A DNA stretch of 64,000 bases from Phocaeicola coprocola DSM 17136 (GTDB lineage Bacteria; Bacteroidota; Bacteroidia; Bacteroidales; Bacteroidaceae): contig NZ_DS981457.1 of NCBI RefSeq assembly GCF_000154845.1, positions 186,001 to 250,000 on the forward strand, given 5' to 3'. Position numbers and translations under genes: made by a program. The notes beneath the pieces were generated by a model, which worked only from the letters and a program-made list of their open reading frames with translations, was not told the DNA's origin and did no database searches. This document shows, piece after piece, positions 49,718 to 57,818 of this stretch (position 1 is its first letter; each line of letters starts with the position of its first letter).

Positions 49718-50527
49718 ATGGAATCTATTTTGAACAATCGTCCTGAACTGGCTGCCGAGATTAATAAAGTAGCCGAAGTTGCCGGCTATTTATGGCAGAA
49801 AGGATGGGCTGAACGTAATGGAGGAAACATTACCATCAACATTACAGAATATGTAGACGATGAAATAAAAGCAATGCCTGCCATCAGTGAAGTAAAACCT
49901 ATAGGAGCAACATTGCCATATCTGAAAGGATGCTATTTCTATTGCAAGGGAACCAACAAACGTATGCGCGACCTTGCACGCCAGCCAATGGCAAACGGCT
50001 CAGTTATCCGCATTCTGGATGACTGTGCCAGCTATGTCATTATAGCTGATGAGCCGGTTAATCCGACCTCTGAATTACCGTCACACTTGAGCGTACACAA
50101 TAACCTTATCTCAAAAGGCTCCAATTATAAAGCTTCCCTGCACACTCATCCCATTGAACTGGTAGCTTTGACTCATAACAAAAAGTTCATGGAAAAAGAC
50201 TATGCTTCCAATTTGTTATGGAGTATGATACCCGAAACTAAGGCTTTCTGCCCAAGAGGACTGGGAATGGTTCCCTATAAACTTCCAAGTTCTGTAGAAC
50301 TTGCCGAAGCCACCATCAACGAACTGGACGACTATGATGTGGTAATGTGGGAAAAGCATGGAGTCTTTGCCGTAGATACCGATATCATGGCTGCATTCGA
50401 CCAAGTAGATGTGCTTAATAAATCAGCTTTAATCTACATTGCAGCTAAAAATATGGGATTCGAACCCGATGGCATGAGCCAGGAACAAATGAAAGAGATG
50501 TCAGTAGCATTCCATTTACCTAAATAA
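49718..50527 (+). CDS. rhaD: Rhamnulose-1-phosphate aldolase
   Basis: RhaD splits L-rhamnulose 1-phosphate into dihydroxyacetone phosphate and L-lactaldehyde. The 269-residue class II aldolase shows the GWAERNGGNITINI loop, PTSELPSHL with the catalytic Glu, the zinc ligands in SLHTHPIEL, and a third zinc His in WEKHGVFA. It is the fourth gene of the operon and lies 13 bp before the oxidoreductase gene. Confidence 0.96.
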   Translation: MESILNNRPELAAEINKVAEVAGYLWQKGWAERNGGNITINITEYVDDEIKAMPAISEVKPIGATLPYLKGCYFYCKGTNKRMRDLARQPMANGSVIRILDDCASYVIIADEPVNPTSELPSHLSVHNNLISKGSNYKASLHTHPIELVALTHNKKFMEKDYASNLLWSMIPETKAFCPRGLGMVPYKLPSSVELAEATINELDDYDVVMWEKHGVFAVDTDIMAAFDQVDVLNKSALIYIAAKNMGFEPDGMSQEQMKEMSVAFHLPK

Positions 50528-50540
50528 AAAAAGAACAACT

Positions 50541-51695
50541 ATGCATAGAATGATATTAAACGAAACCTCTTACTTCGGAGCAGGTTGCCGTGAGAGTATT
50601 GCCATAGAAGCCAAACGCAGAGGTTTTAAAAAAGCATTTTTCGTCACCGACAAAGATTTGATTCGCTTTAAGGTAGCAGACAAGGTTATCGAAGTTTTCG
50701 AAAAAAACGATATCCCCTACGAGGTATACAGTGATGTAAAAGCCAACCCAACCATTGCCAATGTACAGAATGGGGTAAAGGCTTATCAAGCTTCAGGAGC
50801 CGACTTCATCGTTGCACTGGGAGGAGGTTCTTCTATCGATACAGCAAAAGGGATCGGTATCGTAGTCAACAATCCTGACTTTGCCGACGTACGCTCACTG
50901 GAAGGCGTAGCAGATACCAAGCAGAAAGCCGTTCCAACTTTTGCATTACCTACAACAGCAGGTACAGCAGCCGAAGTCACTATCAACTATGTGATTATTG
51001 ATGAAGATGCTACCAAGAAAATGGTATGCGTAGATCCCAATGATATTCCGGCCGTTGCTATTGTCGATCCGGAACTGATGTACTCCATGCCGAAAGGTCT
51101 GACTGCTGCAACTGGAATGGATGCCCTGACACATGCTATTGAAAGTTATATTACTCCCGGAGCATGGGCAATGTCGGATATGTTCGAGCTGAAAGCCATC
51201 GAAATGATTGCAGCAAACCTGAAAGCAGCTGTTGACAACGGAAACGATACAGTAGCACGAGAAGCTATGTCACAGGCACAATACATTGCCGGAATGGGAT
51301 TCAGCAACGTAGGATTAGGTATCGTTCACTCTATGGCACATCCGCTGGGAGCACATTATGATACCCCTCATGGAGTTGCAAATGCCCTACTGCTTCCGTA
51401 TGTAATGGAATATAATGCAGAATCTCCTGCTGCCCCTAAATATATACACATCGCCAAAGCGATGGGAGTAAATACCGAAGGGATGACAGAAGCAGAAGGT
51501 GTAAAGGCTGCTATACAAGCTGTACGGGATCTGTCAGTAAGTATTAACATACCACAAAAACTGCACGAAATAGGTGTTCGTGAAGAAGACTTACACCAAC
51601 TTGCCATTGATGCTTTCAATGATGTCTGCACAGGTGGTAATCCCCGCCCGACTTCAATCGCTGAGATCGAAGCACTATATCACAAAGCATATTAA
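50541..51695 (+). CDS. fucO: Lactaldehyde reductase (1,2-propanediol oxidoreductase)
   Basis: FucO reduces L-lactaldehyde to 1,2-propanediol with NADH, disposing of the second aldolase product. The 384-residue iron-dependent alcohol dehydrogenase has the NAD site GGGSSIDTAKGIG and the iron ligands in GMDALTHAIESY, IVHSMAHPLGAHYDTPHGVANALLLP. It is the last gene of the rha operon, followed by a terminator. In this context it serves rhamnose breakdown; fucose breakdown can share it. Confidence 0.95.
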   Translation: MHRMILNETSYFGAGCRESIAIEAKRRGFKKAFFVTDKDLIRFKVADKVIEVFEKNDIPYEVYSDVKANPTIANVQNGVKAYQASGADFIVALGGGSSIDTAKGIGIVVNNPDFADVRSLEGVADTKQKAVPTFALPTTAGTAAEVTINYVIIDEDATKKMVCVDPNDIPAVAIVDPELMYSMPKGLTAATGMDALTHAIESYITPGAWAMSDMFELKAIEMIAANLKAAVDNGNDTVAREAMSQAQYIAGMGFSNVGLGIVHSMAHPLGAHYDTPHGVANALLLPYVMEYNAESPAAPKYIHIAKAMGVNTEGMTEAEGVKAAIQAVRDLSVSINIPQKLHEIGVREEDLHQLAIDAFNDVCTGGNPRPTSIAEIEALYHKAY

Positions 51696-51715
51696 TATAA
51701 AAGCACTATTTATCT

Positions 51716-51750
51716 AGAGGATGATTTATTAACTAAGTCATCCTCTTTTA
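51716..51750 (+). terminator. Terminator of the rha operon
   Basis: AGAGGATGA (51716-51724) pairs with TCATCCTCT (51738-51746), followed by TTTTATA. It separates the operon from the regulator gene. Confidence 0.75.
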
Positions 51751-51822
51751 TAACCTTCAAAACAGACGATTTCTCACAAATAAAATCTACCTTATCCAGA
51801 TTGCTGTTTTATTTTAAATCAT

Positions 51823-51830
51823 TATTTTTG
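51823..51830 (+). promoter_or_regulatory. -7 box for the AraC-type regulator gene
   Basis: TATTTTTG lies 30 bp before the regulator start codon and after the rha operon terminator, so the regulator has its own promoter. Confidence 0.5.
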
Positions 51831-51860
51831 CTTCCATAACTTTATTATGAAAAAACACAT

Positions 51861-52763
51861 ATGGCAAGATCATACAATGATTTAGGAGTTGAATTCAAAT
51901 ATCTGATAGTCAATGATACAGACCGTAAATTTGGGCTATATATCAATACAGTAGGAGTACAAGCTATACGTCCTAATTCTCCTTATCCAATAAAAGATCA
52001 TCCTTCCGGTTATCTGTTTAATGCAAAAAAAGGACGTATCTTACGCGAATACCAATTACTTTATATTACAAAAGGAAAAGGAACATTCGCCTCCGATGGC
52101 ACTCCAGAACGAAATATTGGAAAAGGAAACCTGATTGTACTATTTCCTGGACAATGGCATACGTATAGCCCGGATGTACAAACCGGATGGAACGAATATT
52201 ACATCGGATTCGAAGGAAGCTTTATCGACCAGTTTGTTAGAAACGGATTCCTGTCAAAAGAAGATCAGGTACTGGATATAGGACTCAATGAAGAACTGGT
52301 AACGCTTTTTTCACAGGCTTTAGATGTAGCAGAAGCAGATAAAAGTGCTTCACAGCAATACCTTTCGGGTATATTGCTGCACATCATCGGCATGATATTT
52401 TCCATTTCAAAAAACAAAGAATTTGAAAAAGACAATGTTGCCGAAAAAATGGAACAGGCAAAAATTATAATGAATGAGAATGTATGTAAGGAAATAGATC
52501 CCGAAGAACTTGCAGAGAAACTGAATATCAGTTATTCATGGTTCCGAAAAACATTCAAAAAATATACCGGATATTCTCCTGCTAAATATTTTCAGGAACT
52601 TAAACTGCGAAAAGCCAAACAAATATTGATAAATACTTCCTATCCGGTAAAAGAAATCTGTTTTATGATAGGATATACATCTACCGAACATTTCTCTAAC
52701 CTGTTTAAGAAAAATACAGGACTGACTCCTCTGGAATATCGTTCATTCGGTAAAGACGAATAA
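51861..52763 (+). CDS. rhaR: AraC-family regulator of rhamnose use (RhaR-like)
   Basis: The 300-residue protein has an N-terminal cupin-like sensor (about residues 20-150, with FPGQWHTYSPDVQTGWNEYYIGFEG). The C-terminal part holds two helix-turn-helix motifs (DPEELAEKLNISYSWFRKTFKKYTGYSPAKYF and SYPVKEICFMIGYTSTEHFSNLFKKNTGLTPLEYR). In B. thetaiotaomicron the AraC-type RhaR next to the rha operon activates it, and the gene order here is the same. Its likely target is the gap at 45473-45811. A 12-codon frame (51847-51885) overlaps its start in another frame. Confidence 0.9.
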   Translation: MARSYNDLGVEFKYLIVNDTDRKFGLYINTVGVQAIRPNSPYPIKDHPSGYLFNAKKGRILREYQLLYITKGKGTFASDGTPERNIGKGNLIVLFPGQWHTYSPDVQTGWNEYYIGFEGSFIDQFVRNGFLSKEDQVLDIGLNEELVTLFSQALDVAEADKSASQQYLSGILLHIIGMIFSISKNKEFEKDNVAEKMEQAKIIMNENVCKEIDPEELAEKLNISYSWFRKTFKKYTGYSPAKYFQELKLRKAKQILINTSYPVKEICFMIGYTSTEHFSNLFKKNTGLTPLEYRSFGKDE

Positions 52764-52770
52764 ATATTAT

Positions 52771-52815
52771 TTCACCTCACAAACTGAGGAAAAAATCTCC
52801 AGTCCGTGAGGTGAA
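52771..52815. terminator. Bidirectional hairpin between the regulator and transporter genes
   Basis: TTCACCTCAC (52771-52780) pairs with GTGAGGTGAA (52806-52815). It lies between two convergent genes. Confidence 0.65.
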
Positions 52816-52833
52816 TACACATCTTTCTTTTAA

Positions 52834-54432
52834 TTAAAGTACTGCCAGGGCTATTACTTGTATAAATAAAATAAGGAATACCATGGCAATCGGATAAACC
52901 GTAGCATAGGCAACTCCCGGTATGTTACTGTCGGTCATCGAATCGGCTGCTGCTAATCCCGGGGTACTGGTCATACCACCGGTAATAGTTCCCAGTAAAT
53001 CGAGCATACTAATCTTAAATACCAGTCTTCCAACAAGGGCTGCAAGCAACATCGGCACAAGTGTAATAGCTGCTCCTACCCCGAAAAGCAAAAAACCACT
53101 CTCCTGAAAAGTTGACACCAGCGTCTTACCTGCCGAGGTTCCAACTTCTGCCAGGAAAAGCAAAAGACCAAGCTGACGTAATAACTGATTAGCCGGTCCG
53201 GACATTGACCAGATAATAGGTCCTGTCTTTCCAATAGCACTCAAGAAAAGAGCCATCATCAAAATACCTCCCGTCAGTCCCGGAGAAAAAGAAACTCCTC
53301 CTCCGAAAGATATATTCAGCTTACCAAACAATACTCCTAATACAATACCCATTGCAATAGGGAAGAAATCGGTATCCGAAAGTTTCTTCACATCATTTCC
53401 AATCAAGCGGGCTACAGCCTGAATACCTTCTTTTTCGCCCACTATCATCAGTTTATCACCAAATCTCAATTCCAAATCAGGAGAAGGTGACAAGTCAATA
53501 CCACTTCGGCGTACACGAGTTACTGTACATCCAAAATTACGTTGTAAATTCAAGTCACAAAGTTGCTTGCCTACCATATCCTTTTTTGTCAGAAGCAATG
53601 ATTCGATGCTCTGTGTATGAGTTAACGGTAATTCACCTTCTTCACGCGTACCTAACATCAGCGCAAGATTGTTCAACGAATCTTCACTTCCTACAGCTTG
53701 CACATAATCTCCCTCTTCCAGCATGGTATGTGCTTTAGGTATAATAATTTCTTCACCTCGCTTCAGACGAGAAATAACAGCTCCTGTCATTACACGGATA
53801 TTCAGCTGCATCAGTGTACGGCCTATTGCTGTTGGATTGGTCACTTTAAACAAACAAGTACCAAGCTCCGGAAACTGGCTCCGGCGTTCTTTCTCCAAAC
53901 GGCGTGCCTCCTGTTCCAAATCAACATGAAGCATTTTCGGCAAAAGCTTGACAAACAAAATCACGCCAATAACTCCAAACGGATAAGCAATACCATAGGC
54001 AATAGATGCCAAGGGCGACTGTGTGCTGTCGATAGCAACAGCAAGTCCCGGTGTACTGGTCAATGCGCCGGCTATCAATCCCACCAAGCTCGGTGTATCA
54101 ATGCCAAACAAATATTTTAGTCCCACTCCCGTAAGGCAAGCAGAAGCTACGATAAGTAAAGTAATCAGAATAAGTGTTTTTCCTTTACTCCGGAATGAAT
54201 GAAAAAAACCGGGCCCCGCCTGAATACCGATAGTAAAAATGAACAGAACCAATCCAAAGTTACCTAATTCTTTAGGAATACTCACCCCCCAATGGCCGAA
54301 AGCCAGAGCTATGAAAATAACGGCAGAAACATCAAGTGACAGCCCCGCTATCTTGATGCGCCCCAACATGAACCCCAAAGCTACAATAAGAAAAACAGAA
54401 AAGTAAGATGACTGAAGTAAATCGATTAACAT
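52834..54432 (-). CDS. AspT/YidE-type transporter with two RCK-C domains
   Basis: The 532-residue membrane protein has two halves of about five hydrophobic segments each, separated by a soluble part (about residues 180-345). The soluble part has two RCK-C-like domains (VMTGAVISRLKRGEEI and DLELRFGDKLMIVGEKEGIQAVARLIG). The repeated segments TSTPGLAVAIDSTQS and TSTPGLAAADSMTDS mark the duplicated halves, as in the aspartate-alanine exchanger family. The substrate is unknown; an organic acid or amino acid is typical. It converges with the regulator gene and is divergent from the TonB-domain gene. Confidence 0.9.
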   Translation of the reverse strand: MLIDLLQSSYFSVFLIVALGFMLGRIKIAGLSLDVSAVIFIALAFGHWGVSIPKELGNFGLVLFIFTIGIQAGPGFFHSFRSKGKTLILITLLIVASACLTGVGLKYLFGIDTPSLVGLIAGALTSTPGLAVAIDSTQSPLASIAYGIAYPFGVIGVILFVKLLPKMLHVDLEQEARRLEKERRSQFPELGTCLFKVTNPTAIGRTLMQLNIRVMTGAVISRLKRGEEIIIPKAHTMLEEGDYVQAVGSEDSLNNLALMLGTREEGELPLTHTQSIESLLLTKKDMVGKQLCDLNLQRNFGCTVTRVRRSGIDLSPSPDLELRFGDKLMIVGEKEGIQAVARLIGNDVKKLSDTDFFPIAMGIVLGVLFGKLNISFGGGVSFSPGLTGGILMMALFLSAIGKTGPIIWSMSGPANQLLRQLGLLLFLAEVGTSAGKTLVSTFQESGFLLFGVGAAITLVPMLLAALVGRLVFKISMLDLLGTITGGMTSTPGLAAADSMTDSNIPGVAYATVYPIAMVFLILFIQVIALAVL

Positions 54433-54568
54433 AATTCATTAAGTATAAAGGTGTGATTAAAGCACAAATATACGACTTTCCGGCATATTTACAAATAAAA
54501 CAGACAGTTAGCCCCTTGCCCTATCTATTTATTTAGCCGATAAACTTTGAAATGCAGCAGAATACTTG

Positions 54569-54576
54569 TAGCTTTG
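54569..54576 (+). promoter_or_regulatory. Promoter of the TonB-domain gene
   Basis: TAGCTTTG (54569-54576) lies 19 bp after TTTG (54546-54549), a full -33/-7 pair, 27 bp before the start codon. Confidence 0.6.
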
Positions 54577-54603
54577 CAACCGTTTTCATTTAGATAACTT
54601 ATT

Positions 54604-55884
54604 ATGGATTTTACTAAAAGAATATACGCTTTTGTCACTTTTCTGTTATGTTTCACATTTATTCTTCCTCAAAATGTACATGGAGAAGAAGATAAAGAAA
54701 CGGAATTTCGTATCACAATTCTGAAAACAAGCGGCGAACCGCAGGTCGGAATGATACTGAAAATAAACGGACGGAGCGACAAATATCTGTCGAACGAACA
54801 AGGTGTGATTACATTTCAATACAAAATAGACAAGTCATACAACCGCCTTGCAAATATTTATTTTCCGGGAGATGAAACAAAAGCAGCAACTTCTTTTGTC
54901 CTGAAAGAAACAGAAACAAGTAAAACCATTTATCTTGACAGTCAGGAAGATATTGCCTCATTTAAACAAAACAACAAAACGGTCACAATAGAAGGATTTG
55001 TTAAAGACTCGTCTCAAAAGCCCATTCAGGGAGCTATCATCAGTATACAAGGAACCGGACGAAAGGTGTTGAGTGATGAAATCGGTCTGTTCCGCATAGA
55101 AGCCGACTATAATCACCCTATTACTATTCGGGCGGAAAGAATGGAAAACCGTTCGCTGAACATTACCACTTTCCTCCAGCATCCTGATGAACCATATACA
55201 GTCATCATGTATCGCAAGAACTCTACCCGTATTTATTCTGTCGTAGAGGAAATGCCTGAATACCCCGGAGGTATGAAAGCGTTTGTCAATTATCTGAAAC
55301 GAAAACTGGTTTATCCGCCACAAGCAAAAAAAGAAAATCTTGAAGGAGTAGTAGCCGTACAGTTTGTTGTAGAAAAAGACGGACGAATCACCTCACCTAC
55401 GGTTGTACGTAGTCTGCGAGCTGATATGGACTCGGCTGCCCTGACTGCAATACGTAATATGCCTAACTGGATACCTGCTCGTGAACATGGCATGCGAGTA
55501 CGCTGCAAATATTCGGTTCCGGTACAATTCAAGATAGAACGTCCGAAGCCGGCTCCTAAGAAAACGCCACTTGCAACTGACACAATTGCCGCACCGAAAG
55601 ACAGTCTTGGTACAGATTCACTGGCTACAGACTCATTGAAAAAGATTGTATTACCAGGCGATTCCTTATTAAAGGACTCATTACGAATCAAACCCGACTC
55701 ACTGTTACAGAGAGGCGACAGCCTATTACTCCGACCAGATAGTCTGACTGTATTGAACGACTCGCTTGTTGTATCCAACGATTCGATAGCAGCACAACCA
55801 ACAACCGACCAGCCGGCCGATAAACCTAAGAAAAGAAACATATTTGTACGCTTCTTCCGCTGGTTATTCGGTATAAAAGATTAA
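54604..55884 (+). CDS. Exported TonB C-terminal-domain protein with a Ser/Asp repeat tail
   Basis: The 426-residue protein has a signal peptide (residues 1-27, ending NVHG) and a first beta domain (about 32-110). A CarboxypepD-reg-like domain follows (about 125-200, KTVTIEGFVKDSSQKPIQGAIISIQG), then a TonB C-terminal domain (about 215-320, EYPGGMKAFVNYLKRKLVYPPQA, VVAVQFVVEKDGRITSPTVV, AALTAIRNMPNWIPA). The tail (about 330-405) has ten DSL or DSI units and ends with a basic amphipathic stretch, NIFVRFFRWLFGIKD. Normal TonB has the domain after a single N-terminal membrane helix and a Pro-rich linker; here it follows other domains. It may contact TonB-dependent receptors, but its role is unknown. 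Confidence 0.8.
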   Translation: MDFTKRIYAFVTFLLCFTFILPQNVHGEEDKETEFRITILKTSGEPQVGMILKINGRSDKYLSNEQGVITFQYKIDKSYNRLANIYFPGDETKAATSFVLKETETSKTIYLDSQEDIASFKQNNKTVTIEGFVKDSSQKPIQGAIISIQGTGRKVLSDEIGLFRIEADYNHPITIRAERMENRSLNITTFLQHPDEPYTVIMYRKNSTRIYSVVEEMPEYPGGMKAFVNYLKRKLVYPPQAKKENLEGVVAVQFVVEKDGRITSPTVVRSLRADMDSAALTAIRNMPNWIPAREHGMRVRCKYSVPVQFKIERPKPAPKKTPLATDTIAAPKDSLGTDSLATDSLKKIVLPGDSLLKDSLRIKPDSLLQRGDSLLLRPDSLTVLNDSLVVSNDSIAAQPTTDQPADKPKKRNIFVRFFRWLFGIKD

Positions 55885-55906
55885 AATTAAATTACAATAT
55901 AAACAG

Positions 55907-55960
55907 ACACGGATTTATGCTACTTTCTCTCAAGAGAAGCCTGCATAAATCCGTGTTATT
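55907..55960 (+). terminator. Terminator of the TonB-domain gene
   Basis: ACACGGATTTATGC (55907-55920) pairs with GCATAAATCCGTGT (55943-55956), followed by TATTTTTT. Confidence 0.8.
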
Positions 55961-56023
55961 TTTTCCTGTAAGACCACTAGAAAATTCGTACAGAAAATAA
56001 AAAAACATCTCGATGTTTTTAAG

Positions 56024-56063
56024 AAAACATGGTGAAAAGTTTATTCAATCATCACCATGTTTT
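56024..56063 (-). terminator. Terminator of the CE12-CE8 gene
   Basis: AAAACATGGTGA (56024-56035) and TCACCATGTTTT (56052-56063) form a 12-bp stem. On the minus strand it follows the stop codon of the gene at 56086. Confidence 0.75.
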
Positions 56064-56085
56064 TTAGAAAAGAAAAAATACATTT

Positions 56086-57810
56086 TTATCGCTTCAAGTT
56101 AGAAAGCAAAACATTACCGTTAGCCACTGGATTCCAGCCATCTTCACCTTTCAACACCTCTTCCGGCTGATAAGCAGAAACGTCTTTCAACTGTTTAGCG
56201 TACGGTACACGTGCAGAAGTATCTGCTCCTTCCCCCTTATTCTGATACTCCGCATAAAAGACAGTAGATTCATTCGACTTCTTTCCCCAGTTATTCCATC
56301 CGGCAGGTAAAATATGCTTACCCAATTCACATTGAATGAACACTGCTTGTGCATAAGGGCGCCACGGGCGTGACAGATAAACTTCTTTTGCCTCATCGGC
56401 TCCTGTCAGACGACAATTCCAGAATACATAACCATACTTTTTCCCTTTATCAGTAGAAGGAGCTGTAACATAACCATTTCCTACACTGTGAATAGTACAG
56501 TCTTTAAACAAAGCAGTAGACCATCCAAAGATAAAGTCGACTGTTCCTTCGATATAGCATCCTTCATAATACTGACGACTGTCTTTTCCATACGTATAAA
56601 GTGTATCCTGATTTCCCAGGAAACGGCAGTTCTTAAAATAAGCACGGTCACCGTCTACAAAACAAGCAACAGCCTGCCCTACTCTTCCGGCCGTATTGGC
56701 AAATGTAATATTTTCGGCATAAAAATCAGGAGCATAGATATATACGGTAGATGAACCGGAAGTAGACATTTCCTCTCCGAAACAATTTTTCTTCGAAGCA
56801 TAAGCGTCGTCTGTCAATACTGCTCCATCTTCTCCTATCAGAGAAATATTAATCTTTGACTCAGGAATAATCACTCGTTCTTTATATTCTCCTTTACGAA
56901 CCAGAATCGTTGTACGCTTATTTTTTCGAAAATCGGGAACAGCATTGATAGCCTCCTGTACTGTAAAGAAGTCACCACTACCATCCTTTGCCACTACATA
57001 ATCGTAAAAACGGACATATTTACCTAACTCCGGTAACTGTTTCTGAACAGCTTCGGCAGCCAGTGCCGCAACTTTACGCGCACCATATATATTCAGGTGA
57101 GTATTATCCTGACGTCCCTTCGGACAAGCAGCATAGGTGTCAGCAGGAATCCACATAAATAGTTTTTTCGATCCTTCAACCCCATAAGATTCTACCAGTT
57201 TCTTAGTAGCCTGATTCAGGTCAATAAAGCAGACATCCATTTCCTTAGCGACATTCCGCGGAGATTCCAGATATTTTCCGTGAGTATCAATCAGTGTATC
57301 TCCTTCTACTACAGCCTCATCCTTTTCCGGACGAATATCATCGGCTGCCACAGCATCTGGATTTACACCAAAATTCCGACGCACGATAGAATTAAACAAC
57401 ACAGGAATTCCTCCTTTGGCACGTGTTTCACGAACAAATTTCCGTAAATTCTCATCGAAGGTAGTTCCCGGATCTGTATGACGTTCCGGCTGAGGTTTTT
57501 CATCATTATGTCCGAACTGTATGAACACATAATCGCCCGGACGAATCTTGTTGACAACAGTTTTCCAACGTCCTTCATCGATAAAACTTTTCGAGCTTCG
57601 ACCGTTCATCGCATGATTCTCCACACGGACATCTTCGGTAAAGAAACTTCCCAAGACATGTCCCCATCCCCGTTCCTGATTATTACCTTCCAACGGTTTA
57701 TTCGACATAGTAGAATCGCCAATCATATAGATTGTTATCACATGATCAGCTTTAAATGCTGATAAAATCAAGACAATCAGCGCTACTAATACTAACTGAA
57801 TTTTTCTCAT
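56086..57810 (-). CDS. Secreted two-domain pectin esterase: CE12 acetylesterase fused to CE8 methylesterase
   Basis: The 574-residue protein has a signal peptide (residues 1-22). Residues about 25-270 are an SGNH esterase of CE12 type: IYMIGDSTMSNK (nucleophile Ser), HAMNGRSSKSF, FIQFGHNDEKP and the His/Asp end DNTHLNIYGARKVA. Residues about 275-560 are a CE8 pectin methylesterase: GDFFTVQEAINAVP, ITFANTAG with QAVACFVDGDRAYFKNCRFLGNQDTLY (catalytic Asp), GTVDFIFGWSTALF (second Asp) and SRPWRPYAQAVF. It should remove acetyl groups and methyl esters from homogalacturonan or rhamnogalacturonan, preparing the chain for lyases. It lies 8 bp after the PL10-esterase gene. Confidence 0.93.
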   Translation of the reverse strand: MRKIQLVLVALIVLILSAFKADHVITIYMIGDSTMSNKPLEGNNQERGWGHVLGSFFTEDVRVENHAMNGRSSKSFIDEGRWKTVVNKIRPGDYVFIQFGHNDEKPQPERHTDPGTTFDENLRKFVRETRAKGGIPVLFNSIVRRNFGVNPDAVAADDIRPEKDEAVVEGDTLIDTHGKYLESPRNVAKEMDVCFIDLNQATKKLVESYGVEGSKKLFMWIPADTYAACPKGRQDNTHLNIYGARKVAALAAEAVQKQLPELGKYVRFYDYVVAKDGSGDFFTVQEAINAVPDFRKNKRTTILVRKGEYKERVIIPESKINISLIGEDGAVLTDDAYASKKNCFGEEMSTSGSSTVYIYAPDFYAENITFANTAGRVGQAVACFVDGDRAYFKNCRFLGNQDTLYTYGKDSRQYYEGCYIEGTVDFIFGWSTALFKDCTIHSVGNGYVTAPSTDKGKKYGYVFWNCRLTGADEAKEVYLSRPWRPYAQAVFIQCELGKHILPAGWNNWGKKSNESTVFYAEYQNKGEGADTSARVPYAKQLKDVSAYQPEEVLKGEDGWNPVANGNVLLSNLKR

Positions 57811-57818
57811 CTCCTTTT

